DNA of 64,000 nucleotides from Leishmania martiniquensis. Lineage: Eukaryota; Euglenozoa; Kinetoplastea; Trypanosomatida; Trypanosomatidae. Positions 26,788 to 35,863 of the stretch are shown here, one piece after another. The notes beneath the pieces were generated by a model. It did no database searches and was not told the DNA's origin. It saw only the letters and a program-made list of their open reading frames with translations. Each line of letters begins with the position of its first letter. Positions within the stretch are counted from its first letter, which is position 1. The stretch covers positions 67,001-131,000 of the forward strand of contig NC_090160.1 in the NCBI RefSeq assembly GCF_017916325.1, in the 5' to 3' direction. Both the position numbers and the translations under genes were made by a program.

Positions 26788-28635
26788 TCACGCGTTTTCG
26801 TCTTCTGCCTCCCTCGTCTCCGCGCACTCCATCGACACACGAATCTTTTCCGTTCCGCTCAAGGCGCTGACCACGACCACCTCGCAGACGCGCTCGAACG
26901 GTAGCGCGCCTGTGTTCCGCGTCGACCACTGCCAGAGAGCGGGTAGCACCGCCACGGGCACTTCCTCTGTGACGATCACAGTCGCACGGCTAACGTCGCC
27001 GAAGACGCGCCCAAAAACCGTAAGATAGCGCTCGCAGTTCGAAATGGCAACAAGGAATTGTGCAATGATGTCGGCTACTGCCTTCCTGATCTCCTCACCG
27101 TATTGGGCCCCCACCATGGCACCAATGCTTTCCCGACAGGGAGGAGGGAGGTCCGCAAGGGTGGCCACCTCCCTCGTCACGGCAACACGTCCAGGTGTGG
27201 CGCTCACGAACAATCGCGAAGCCCCATTGCCGAGGCAGACGCAACGAGCCTGCGAGTACGGCCCCGGCTCGCCAAGCGCCCAGCAACTGCGGCTCTGCGC
27301 GTGTAACACCTGCTGCTGAATTTTTTCCGTTGGCGCGGCGAGCACTTCGGCTTGCAGCGCGGCAGCGGCCTGGGAGCATGCGGCAGGAACCGTGACAATA
27401 AGTCCGGGTGGGCACACATGGGACACTTCCGCAGAATACGCAGCGCGGCACAACACCTCCCAGGAGGACTCGGGGAGCGAGACGTGATAATAGAAGATGG
27501 TGAGGTCGTGCTCCGTCGCCCATGTCTGCAGCGCGGCAAGGCACCCTCTCAGCGCCTCCGCGGCTGTACCCCCAGCATCGCAAGGGTCTGTGTAGGTGTG
27601 ATGCACCATCCCATCCCTCGCGGCGGCACTGCCGGATTCCAAGAACAAAGCGGTGCTGATGGTCCCGGGCAGCGTCGAGGCAATGGTCTCTCCGAAGCTG
27701 CACACGGGCACTGTCGCGCTAGGAGTGAGTGGAGAAACACAAAGGCGGCGCAGCAGCGGCATCACGTCAGAGGGAAATGTGATGTCGCCGGCCCGCAGCC
27801 GCCCCAGAAGCTCCGCCGCCTGTGTCTGTTGCTCGGCGGACTTGGTCACTCGTTCGAAAGTGAGAAGCCCGTGACCTGTCGGCGAAATATCGTTGGCGTC
27901 ATGCATCACCAAATTTAGCGATCGGACACGCAGATGCTCCGAGAGGAAGAGGGGGCAGTCCAGCACGGTCGTCTCGTACTCGCCGCCCTCGCCAGCGAGG
28001 TGGGACTTATAGAGGGCCGCCATTTTCTCCAGGGTCGGGCGCACCTCCTCGAGAGTCTTTCCAATGAGCTGGCGCGGCACCAAACCGATGGATGCCGTCT
28101 TCACCAAGATGGCCCGCACATGCAGCTCGCGCACCATGTCCAGAATTTCTCCGGGCTGACGCATCCACAGGTATGAGAGGGATACAAGCCCTAGACGGTC
28201 ACAAATGCACTCGACACGGTTGCGCTGATAATTTGAGAGGATGGCGCCGCTGGTGAGGCCCTCCACCTCGGGGAACTCCGCCTTCACGGTCTTGATGAGC
28301 GCGTACAACGATTCCACTTCGTCCTCCTCGGGCGGCTGATCCGAGTACAGCAACGACATGTCTTTGGCACGGCCGGGCCTCACACACCCGCGGCGGAGTG
28401 GTAGCCCAAGACAAGCGGCCATCGCCTCCACCGCTTCAAAGCCCACAGTTTGGTACATGTACGAGTCGATGTCGTGCCCCTGCGCGCCGTTCTCGGCCAT
28501 CGAACCTGACGCTCCGTCGCTGTCCAGGACGGGGGTCATGTTCACAATCACGGCAGGCTCGTGGCCGTAGCGGTATGCCATCAGCATCGCCAGGATGCTG
28601 TCCTTGCCACCTGAGACGAGCGCAATCGTCTTCAT
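26788..28635 (-). CDS. DPH6: Diphthine-ammonia ligase DPH6 with C-terminal RidA-like region (615 aa)
   Basis: The N-terminal 240 residues are the ATP-pyrophosphatase (Alpha_ANH_like) domain of Dph6. It starts MKTIALVSGGKDS, with PP-loop SGGKDS at 8-13. It has the GAILSNYQRNRVE segment (about 130-142) and the signature GEGGEYET (215-222), which is diagnostic of the family. The enzyme amidates diphthine on elongation factor 2, using ammonium and ATP, to finish diphthamide. Residues about 330-615 match the YjgF/RidA-type domains found in the fungal long form. The start is the ATG at 28635, the exact homologous position and 34 nt from a clear TTCTTGCAG acceptor; the open frame continues 13 codons to a TTG. 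It should be cytosolic. The eEF2 substrate and Dph1-5 and Dph7 would be elsewhere. Confidence 0.95.
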   Translation of the reverse strand: MKTIALVSGGKDSILAMLMAYRYGHEPAVIVNMTPVLDSDGASGSMAENGAQGHDIDSYMYQTVGFEAVEAMAACLGLPLRRGCVRPGRAKDMSLLYSDQPPEEDEVESLYALIKTVKAEFPEVEGLTSGAILSNYQRNRVECICDRLGLVSLSYLWMRQPGEILDMVRELHVRAILVKTASIGLVPRQLIGKTLEEVRPTLEKMAALYKSHLAGEGGEYETTVLDCPLFLSEHLRVRSLNLVMHDANDISPTGHGLLTFERVTKSAEQQTQAAELLGRLRAGDITFPSDVMPLLRRLCVSPLTPSATVPVCSFGETIASTLPGTISTALFLESGSAAARDGMVHHTYTDPCDAGGTAAEALRGCLAALQTWATEHDLTIFYYHVSLPESSWEVLCRAAYSAEVSHVCPPGLIVTVPAACSQAAAALQAEVLAAPTEKIQQQVLHAQSRSCWALGEPGPYSQARCVCLGNGASRLFVSATPGRVAVTREVATLADLPPPCRESIGAMVGAQYGEEIRKAVADIIAQFLVAISNCERYLTVFGRVFGDVSRATVIVTEEVPVAVLPALWQWSTRNTGALPFERVCEVVVVSALSGTEKIRVSMECAETREAEDENA

Positions 28636-29331
28636 CCCCGGAGCGCCACTGAGTTGGATAGGTGGAAGCTGCAAGAAGTGATGGGGTCACGGCAGCGTGA
28701 GAGGTGGCCGGGCGGATACTCCCCCCTTTAGTCCCTCTTCAGAGTGCGCCTCTCGCTCTGTGTGTATGTGTGGGTGCGTACCTTCTTTTCGCGGTAACGT
28801 CGGGGGCTGTGGTGGCCGCTAGCCTGGTACTGTGAGCAACCGCCCGAGGGTCACGACTTCGACGAGAAGGTGAGGAAGAAGAGGGCGACAGAGAGAGGGA
28901 GAGAGAGAAAAAGGCGCACCTGTGCAGATGACATGCCACCGAAATATTCCGTCAGACGTGCTCGAGTGAGCAGAGATGCCGCTGGCCGACCGCTTGCCAC
29001 GCTGCATGCGCGCCCTTCGTGGGTTCACCAAGTACTGCGCAAGCATGCTTCTGGCGAAGCAATTCTTACTAAGCGCACAGCATAACCGCACGCGCACATG
29101 AGCATGGGCGTACATGTGCGCATCGAAGTATGTGTGCGCCTGTAGTCACTTCGTTCCCGAACTCGTTTGTGGCAACAGGCGCACACATGTCACCCCATCC
29201 TCTGGCACGGCCGAAGGTTATTTCAGTGTATGGGTAGACAGAATACCCCAGACCGCACGGGCCATAGCACAGGCACAGGTTACAGCACCCGAACGCATCT
29301 TTTCATGACAGTGGGGCGTTGACTCCCTCCT
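28636..29331. other. Intergenic region with splice acceptor for DPH6
   Basis: Spacer between DPH6 and the 90-aa gene. Nothing else was recognised apart from the acceptor listed next and GA-rich purine runs near 28890-28920. Confidence 0.7.
28669..28690 (-). promoter_or_regulatory. Probable spliced-leader acceptor for DPH6
   Basis: On the minus strand, pyrimidine-rich CCCCATCACTTCTTG is followed by CAG, with the AG at 28669-28670. This leaves a 5' UTR of about 33 nt before the ATG at 28635. Confidence 0.65.
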
Positions 29332-29604
29332 CTAGGGTCTTGCCCGTACACGGCTAAGCTGGCTGTACACAAGGGCAGCAGACACAGCACCAACTACAGC
29401 CCCACGGAACACGCTGCAGTGCACCTCTTGGAGCAATGCGACGGCAACTACCATCATCAGGCCGCGTCTCTCCGCTGGTGTGAGACTCCATGGCTGCGAA
29501 GCCGCTCCGGGCACCCCTTTTGGCGATACCACCCCGGTTTTGAGTGAGCTCTCCTCGTGCGCCGCCGCCGCCTTATCCGTGTGCTCTGCCTCTGCGCAGG
29601 ACAT
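29332..29604 (-). CDS. Small membrane-type protein, hypothetical (90 aa)
   Basis: Begins MSCAEAEHTDK at the ATG at 29604; the frame extends upstream to a non-ATG codon, which I do not accept. The N-terminal half is polar and Ala/Glu/Ser-rich. The second half has two hydrophobic stretches, about 48-60 (LMMVVAVALLQEV) and 67-82 (FRGAVVGAVSAALVYS), the latter with small-residue G/A spacing typical of packed helices. It ends with basic QLSRVRARP. It could be a small mitochondrial or ER membrane protein with a hairpin. By eye third-position GC is about two thirds, gene-like, and there is no competing frame. No family is recognised. Confidence 0.6.
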   Translation of the reverse strand: MSCAEAEHTDKAAAAHEESSLKTGVVSPKGVPGAASQPWSLTPAERRGLMMVVAVALLQEVHCSVFRGAVVGAVSAALVYSQLSRVRARP

Positions 29605-30310
29605 CAAGGATCGCCTTTCCTTCGTGTTACTATCACGGAAGTGGGTGCGATAAACTGCCAGGAACGCGTGCAAACGAGGAGATCGTCTCGGAAAGGGTAA
29701 GCGGCAGGTGTGCGCTCGTGTTCAGGTGGGGATGGGGATAGCAGCGGCAGCAGAGTATAGAAGGCTAGTGAGGCAGATGATGAAGAGCGTGTCTGGCCAC
29801 CGGTGTCACCAGGGACAAGAGAACGGGGGGAGTGAGGGACAGAAAGTGGCGATGTGCATCGTGAGTTCTTCGGTATGTGTGGGTATAGGTGCTCTCGCGG
29901 AGGCACACTCGCGGGGATTGCAAAGCTCGCACGTGCTACCACGCAGGAGCGCCTTCACGCGGACAGCGCGCCGCTCCCTGCCTTAAAGGCAGGAGTTGAT
30001 GGCGCGCGCCGTGAGTGCACACACCGGGCCCCTTCTGCGACGGAACTTCCCCGTCCTCGCTCTTATCGGAAAGGCAATTCACCACAGAAGGGTACATGCT
30101 GTCACGCCCTCTGTGCGCCTTTGCCCTCGCGACCGCAGCGCTGTGGTGCGGCACCCTACGTAGCTGCCTCTAAGCGGGTCTGTCGGTATCACTCGGTAGA
30201 GTGCATTCAATTCAGTCATTCACTGCAACCAGCAACGCAGTTGGCAGGTAAAAAAAAAAGAAACATGCGCGCCCACTAGCACGGCCTGCCGCTCATCCAC
30301 GAACGCCAAA
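29605..30310. other. Intergenic region, no gene supported
   Basis: Spacer between the FCP1-like stop and the 90-aa gene start. ORFs here are short and overlapping; nothing was recognised. Confidence 0.7.
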
Positions 30311-33300
30311 TTACCGCCGCCCACGACGGCTGTGTGATCGATGGTGATCATTATCGCGCGAACTACGATCCAAGTCACCTCGTACGTGGCCATGATGGCC
30401 ACTGCGGTCCTTACCGTGATGACGGCGCTGAGAAGAGGACGAGGACTCGGTGCGGCGCGAAGATGCATCGCGGCGACGGTCACTGCGGTATCGATCACGG
30501 TGGCGATAGTGGTCTCCCGCCAGCGGCGATTCCTCAGCATTGTCGCCGTCCCGATCGCGCTTCCGCCGACTCCCGGTGCGATCCTCACGCCGGGGATCGT
30601 ACACCTCCGCATGAGATGCGTAATCCGTGTCGCTCTTGCGGTTCCCTGGCGACCTCAAGTGCGCCGGTGACAGACGCGGCTCGCTGCGACACGGACGGGA
30701 GCTGCTCTCGCTCGGATGCGTGGTTCGCGCGCGCTCTGATGCTTGCGAGGCGAATGCTGTAGCTTCCGGCAGCGCTGGTGCCGTCCACAATGACCTCGCC
30801 TCCTCTTGCGTCACCTCCGGCGCGGTTGGCGGAGGCAGGAATGGGAAGTCCATGATCGTCCTGTGCAGATCCGCCACATCAGGTGGGTCGCTTACGACAG
30901 GTACGATGGGAAGGTGGAGAGAGAGAAATTCAATGAACTCAATGCGCAAGAAATCCGCCGCACCTTTGTGGTTGGCAAACTGACAGCGCACGCCATCGGC
31001 CACACGAACGACGCTGTTGCCAAGCTCTGCCGAGTCAAAGAGGGGAAGAGAGCACAGAAACGCATAGAAATCGTACTGCTGATCGGCCGTCAAGACAGCG
31101 GTTGGGATGAAGCATGCGGTGAACTCTGTGAGTGAGGCATCCACCTTACCGCGGGCCTCCTTCGTTAATTTCCCCATTGGCGGCGGCGGCGGCATCAATG
31201 ACGTGGGGGGCTGCAAGAGAGAGGGTGCCACCGGTGGCCGAAAAGGCGGCGGCTCTCCAGAGATTCCCTCGACAGCCGTCGGCGAACGCGGCGGTGCCGG
31301 CGTGAGATCCTCGCCCATAAAAGTGCTCTTGAGCATCATGTTTTCTGCGCTGTCCATGACATGGGCGTTGGGTGCCCAGGCAGACTTCGCGGACAGCGCA
31401 GCAGCACCGACGCTCCAACCGGCTTGGCCGCCATCCACGGCGCGCCAGTTCGTCTTCTCGTCACTGACTTGGTTAGCGCCCACGTGCGACATGAGCGGCT
31501 TTCCCTCAACGTTGCGCAAATGATGCCGCCACTCCTCCTCGTCCACGGAGCCGACCACGTCACTCACAATCATTTCGGCAGCGTGGGCCGCCGTGGCCAT
31601 CTCCGAGGAAAAGGCTTGCTTACGCCTGTGGCGCTGAGCGTCGTTCAGGAGAGCGGCGGCCGTCTCTTTGGCTCCTGCCGGCTCCTCCTCGTCTGCGGGC
31701 GGTACCCACGAGGCTTGCTGCTGCTGCTGCTGCTGCTCTTCCTCAGTCATGGTCCCCATGAATGCGCGCCGCACCCCGCTGGTCTGCGTGCCTGCGTCGC
31801 AGTGCAGTGCCTGTGACTGTTGCCGCAGCAAATACTGAAAGGAGTAGAGGAACTGCGAGGCAATGAGCTGCAGATGGGAGAAGACTGCTTCTTTGTCGCG
31901 CCGCCGCTCGCAGCGATGCAATGCGATGCGATTCAGCTCCGAAGAAGCAGAGGAAAGTTTCAGCGAGTCCAGCGTGCGCCGCGTCACCGGCGCACCGCGT
32001 GAGCGGGAGGATGTCGTCGATGCGTCCATCGACTTGCCAGGCGCCGGCGGAGTCTGCAAGCGCACCTCCACGACGTCGCTGTACGCAGGACTCGTCAACG
32101 CCGCCAAGACAGAGGCAGCCGTCACAGTCTTGGACGAAGAGGCCTTCACAGCGTCCTGCACAAGCGCAGCCATATCGTAGCCGTGCTGAGAGGCAATGGA
32201 GTCGAGCGTTGTCCAAAGCAGCGGCCTGGCATCAGCGGGGGGAAGCAGCACACAGAGTAGTACGCCGGTCGCTCGTGCCGTCTCCGCGTTGCTGGTGCCC
32301 TCAGCCCTGTTTCTTTCGCCCTCTTCTTTCTCCTCCCCAGGACTTGGCGAGATGGGTGCTGACGCATCATCGATGGGGACCAGCCGCAGCGCTCGCACGC
32401 AGCGGTACACCCATGACATCGTCACCATTGCGGGCGGCAGAGCTGGGTTCGTGGCAGGAGACGCAACGGGGGGCGACTGAGCCGCAGAAGCGGGGGCCTC
32501 CACGATCGATTCAGCCACTGGTCGCTGCGGTATTGTTGCTTGGGGTCGCGATTGTGGGAGAGACACTGCAGCGCCCGTGACTGAGGTGCGCCGACGGCTT
32601 TTGTCGGCTGACCGATTTCCACTTCTCGGGCATGAGACAGAGTTGACGCTCTCACCATCCTCCTCGCTGGTGTCTGTATCCGTGCTGTCAGCCAAACAGC
32701 TCGGTCCCCCCCTCTCGCTGCCGCTGATGTCATCCGAAGACGTGGAAGACGACGCGGTTGAAGAGGAGGACGTGCTCGATGAGGCGCCGTCATCCGCCGG
32801 TGGGGGTGGAAGAACAAGGACATGGGTGGCCTCGGCAGCTGAGTGCACAATACGCCCTCCGTGGTAGCAGATCAGCCGCATCAGGTCAGCTTGTGGCGCA
32901 GAACTGTCGATGAAGAAGCGACAGTAGGCAAAGAGCGACGTGTTGGCAAGTGCCGCGCAGCTCGCAATGGACGAGGAGGGGTAGCGCAGGTTCCACTCGG
33001 AGAAGAGAATGCAGTGCGAGAGAGCATACAGAAGCTCCATGGAGGCTGCCTCGTCTTGTCCTTCACTTGTGTGGCGCACCTCGATGAGCTGCAGTGCCGT
33101 CGCGTTACTCCAGCGCGATGCGTCGTCCACAACGAGGACAGTGCGGCTGTAGTCCGCAGGGTCAACGCCGAGGCTACTGAAGCTGAACTGCGAGGAGCCT
33201 GGGGCCCTCGACACACGCCTGGCATCGGCAAGGAAGCGCACCCACGCAAACGACCTGAGAATCGCGGCTGTGTCGTCCTTGTCCCACGGCGTCATTAGGT

Positions 33301-33553
33301 GCACCTTATTGCCGGTAGAAAACAGCACCTGCAAGAAGAGAGTTGCGTTAGGGAAGGTGAAGACGGGGGTGAGTCGCCGTTCTTGCGTGAAATGCAGCCG
33401 TCGCACCGCTGGATTCCCGGCACGCTTGACCGCCGAAGCCCGGGCGCCGGACTCTGGCGTCGCCGATGCCGCGCTATCGTGGGACAGGGAGGGTGGAACG
33501 GAGAAGGACACGAGTGTTTCAATGGAAACGAAGAACTGCAGCCCGCCCCACAT
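30311..33553 (-). CDS. FCP1-like CTD-phosphatase homologue, catalytic Asp lost, BRCT with insertion, RS/RD tail (1080 aa)
   Basis: Residues about 1-160 follow the FCP1/SCP HAD-phosphatase domain, but motif I, normally DxDETL, reads VSIETLV (9-15), so both catalytic aspartates are absent. Other landmarks remain: HLMTPWDK (85-92) at motif II, and DYSRTVLVVDDAS (134-146), where the family has a DLSRVVIVDDSP-like motif IV. A BRCT domain follows, as in FCP1, but is split. Its first half is at 206-249 (ICYHGGRIVHSAAEATHVLVL). Its last helix TMSWVYRCVRALRLVP lies near 378-393, with a roughly 130-residue Ser/Thr/Glu-rich insertion between. Further on come a seven-Gln tract, Pro-rich regions, and an RS/RD/RH-rich C-terminus like splicing-linked proteins. 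I infer a pseudophosphatase scaffold for transcription or RNA processing. The start at 33553 is the first ATG; the frame upstream of it begins with GTG. Confidence 0.92.
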   Translation of the reverse strand: MWGGLQFFVSIETLVSFSVPPSLSHDSAASATPESGARASAVKRAGNPAVRRLHFTQERRLTPVFTFPNATLFLQVLFSTGNKVHLMTPWDKDDTAAILRSFAWVRFLADARRVSRAPGSSQFSFSSLGVDPADYSRTVLVVDDASRWSNATALQLIEVRHTSEGQDEAASMELLYALSHCILFSEWNLRYPSSSIASCAALANTSLFAYCRFFIDSSAPQADLMRLICYHGGRIVHSAAEATHVLVLPPPPADDGASSSTSSSSTASSSTSSDDISGSERGGPSCLADSTDTDTSEEDGESVNSVSCPRSGNRSADKSRRRTSVTGAAVSLPQSRPQATIPQRPVAESIVEAPASAAQSPPVASPATNPALPPAMVTMSWVYRCVRALRLVPIDDASAPISPSPGEEKEEGERNRAEGTSNAETARATGVLLCVLLPPADARPLLWTTLDSIASQHGYDMAALVQDAVKASSSKTVTAASVLAALTSPAYSDVVEVRLQTPPAPGKSMDASTTSSRSRGAPVTRRTLDSLKLSSASSELNRIALHRCERRRDKEAVFSHLQLIASQFLYSFQYLLRQQSQALHCDAGTQTSGVRRAFMGTMTEEEQQQQQQQASWVPPADEEEPAGAKETAAALLNDAQRHRRKQAFSSEMATAAHAAEMIVSDVVGSVDEEEWRHHLRNVEGKPLMSHVGANQVSDEKTNWRAVDGGQAGWSVGAAALSAKSAWAPNAHVMDSAENMMLKSTFMGEDLTPAPPRSPTAVEGISGEPPPFRPPVAPSLLQPPTSLMPPPPPMGKLTKEARGKVDASLTEFTACFIPTAVLTADQQYDFYAFLCSLPLFDSAELGNSVVRVADGVRCQFANHKGAADFLRIEFIEFLSLHLPIVPVVSDPPDVADLHRTIMDFPFLPPPTAPEVTQEEARSLWTAPALPEATAFASQASERARTTHPSESSSRPCRSEPRLSPAHLRSPGNRKSDTDYASHAEVYDPRREDRTGSRRKRDRDGDNAEESPLAGDHYRHRDRYRSDRRRDASSRRTESSSSSQRRHHGKDRSGHHGHVRGDLDRSSRDNDHHRSHSRRGRR
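31716..31737 (-). repeat. CAG-type codon repeat encoding Gln
   Basis: A run of (CAG)n sense codons gives seven glutamines after EEE in the FCP1-like protein. It is probably length-variable. Confidence 0.9.
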
Positions 33554-34127
33554 GGTGCAGCGGCCTTCTCTGAGCTCAGCTCTGTGCGTAGGCAAGTGAT
33601 CTTGTTGGTGCACCCATGCAATAGAGAGGGCGACCGTGGCTTTCTTTGTTGCGCGACGGTGCGTGTCTCCGCCCCCTCTCCTCGCTTATGGTCGATAGCC
33701 CGCTGCATCACAGGCGTGATGACCGCCACTCGAAGGGGCAGAGAAACGGAGAGGACGGAGGAGAGAGAAGAGACGAGGAGGAGGAGTTTGCAGAGCAGCA
33801 GAGCAGCAAAAAGCAGTCCATGCAGCTGACACACACACACAGAGGGAGAGGGAGAGAGAGATGCGCCAAGCGTACAAGATAAAGCAGTTCGCACACGGCC
33901 AGAGACGTATGTGAGGATCGGCACCGTGCCGAGAGACGGACAGGGGACCGCAGCGAACGACGCCCTCCCGTATTCGCGACCTTTTCCCTTCCACCGATCA
34001 TCTAGGGCGGCCATCCAGCGACGAATGGAAAGGCGGAGGTGACCGAACACAACAACGCCAACTCACAGGCACTCAACAGAAAAAAAATACCAAAAGACGA
34101 GCGGTGTGCCCGTCGCCCTGCGTGAGA
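33554..34127. other. Intergenic region, no gene supported
   Basis: Spacer between B9D2 and the FCP1-like gene. GA-rich purine runs near 33728-33850 are pyrimidine-rich in the sense strand and suit trans-splicing. No ORF of note. Confidence 0.75.
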
Positions 34128-34679
34128 TCATGCGAACATGAGGCCCGAACGCTTCATTCCGTGCCCAATGACCATGAAGGACAGCTTCACTGTTCCAGTG
34201 GCGATTGTGTGCAGCTTAAAACGCTGCTCGTTGTCGGCGATGAGCGAGTTGTCGCGCAGCACAGGGTAGCCGCCCATGATAAGCAGTCGAAGCGTCTGCC
34301 AGAAGCGCACAAGCGCACTGGAGCTCCACAAGCTCGGCCTCCACGTTGAAACACACAGCTCCTGCTCACCATGGCTAGGCATGGGCAAGTATGCGGTGCC
34401 GTAGCCGGCGATATCCTTGCAGCCGTAGTCGTCCAGCTGCCACACCTGGATCGCAATCTTAGGCCAACCCTGCACGCTGCTGAAGCTGTAGTGCACATCT
34501 ATGGGAAAGTTCCACGGAATGCCCTCGCTGCCGTTGCGCATCACGTGTGTGGAGCCCGATGTACGTCCCTCGACGGGGGTCCACTGCGTGCCCGTAATAA
34601 TCTCGTAGCTGCAAAAGTAGCTGCTGTCACCAAAATCGTGACCGCGCTGTATCTCGCCGACGATGTGCAACTCGGGCAT
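34128..34679 (-). CDS. B9D2: B9 domain-containing protein 2, transition-zone component (183 aa)
   Basis: A full-length B9 domain protein of the B9D2 branch, about the usual length. Its start, MPELHIVGEIQRGHDFGDSS, and the segment FCSYEIITGTQW fit the family's N-terminal strands. FPIDVHYSFSSVQGWPKIAIQVW is the strongest match (DLHF-x-x-x-LQGWPRL-type), followed by AGYGTAYLPMPSH and a C-terminal LHTIATGTVKLSFMVI strand. B9D2 joins B9D1 and MKS1 in the MKS/B9 complex that gates the ciliary transition zone at the flagellar base, binding membrane lipids through a C2-like fold. The ATG at 34679 lies 35 nt after a strong T-run plus CTCTCAG acceptor. The partner genes are not in the window. Confidence 0.95.
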   Translation of the reverse strand: MPELHIVGEIQRGHDFGDSSYFCSYEIITGTQWTPVEGRTSGSTHVMRNGSEGIPWNFPIDVHYSFSSVQGWPKIAIQVWQLDDYGCKDIAGYGTAYLPMPSHGEQELCVSTWRPSLWSSSALVRFWQTLRLLIMGGYPVLRDNSLIADNEQRFKLHTIATGTVKLSFMVIGHGMKRSGLMFA

Positions 34680-35863
34680 GGCAATGGGAACGTCTACAGA
34701 GACCAGCAGAATCCTGAGAGAACAAAAAAAAATGTCGGCACTCGCCTCCCTCCAGTCCGTAAGCGTCGTTGTAGTGGACTACGAGAAGGTGAGAGAGCGG
34801 GGGCAACGGCTGCGTAACAAAGCGGGCGGGGTTACTCTGAATCACCGTCTCCTGTTTGCGTTACGGCTTCGACTTGCCGAAACTAGAGTCCCCTACTCGA
34901 ACAGAATCTATGTCCGTCTGCAGCTCTGTGTATGTATGTGTGTGTGTGTGTGTCCTACCCTCTGGACGTACTCACGGCCATCCGTGTCAGCGACACTGCA
35001 CACCACTGCGCGAGTGCAGTGGCGAATTCTCTTTACCTTAGATATCGGCCCAGGCTGCACCACGCGAGGAGCTCAGAGACTGCTCAGTAAGAATAGCCGA
35101 GGGTCGGCAATAATGCTGCCTGCTCTGACAGTCAGGGCAGCCAGGAAGGAGCGGAATAGAGAGCGCGGCAGCGATACAGCTATGAGATCGCATGGCAAGG
35201 AAACGCACCGTGCAGGAAGTAAGGCAGCACGCTAACGAGACGAGGGGGAGGGCTACTGACAGATGCGCAGGTGCGTGTAGGGAGCCGTTCATCGCCTAGC
35301 TGTGTGCATGGCAGAGTTGGAGGCGTGGCTGCACACCAATACGTGCAGGAAGGCAAAGAGTGCGTTGTGACAACTACAGCTTGAGCATACACAAAGTCGG
35401 CGTGCCCCCTCCCTCTTCCCTTTTTTCCCAGGCTCTTTCCGCCGCTTTCTGTTTGCGGCTGCAGCGGCAGTTTTCGACGGTACACACGCACGCACGCACA
35501 TGCGCCACCGGCAATAGAAAGAGACGATGACAAGTTGAGCCGTACGCTGACCGATAGACTTCGAAGTCCTTCACAGGCAGAGGACAAACGCGGAGTTTGC
35601 GTCCCCGGGCGCAGGGGGAGGGGGAGAGGAGGGGAAGGGGCAGAAGACGTGAGTGTCCGTCTCTGCACTCCACGCGTCTACTCTATAGCAGTGCCATCGA
35701 TCCGGCGCCCAACTGCCCTGCGCCGGACGCGCCCATGCGCATTCAAAGGGGGAAAACCGGCCACACCGTATGCGCGCCGCCGCGCCTGTTTCACGAAAGG
35801 GGAACAGGTGACCGAGGACTTTGAAGAGGGGCGGGCGGGGGCCGCAGTTCGGTCGCAAGATTG
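34680..35863. other. Intergenic region, acceptor near its left end
   Basis: Between the SPRY protein stop and B9D2. Includes a (GT)n run near 34931-34951. No gene recognised. Confidence 0.7.
34714..34731 (-). promoter_or_regulatory. Probable spliced-leader acceptor for B9D2
   Basis: On the minus strand a nine-T tract at about 34723-34731 leads through GTTCTCTC to the first AG at 34714-34715, about 35 nt before the ATG. Confidence 0.7.
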
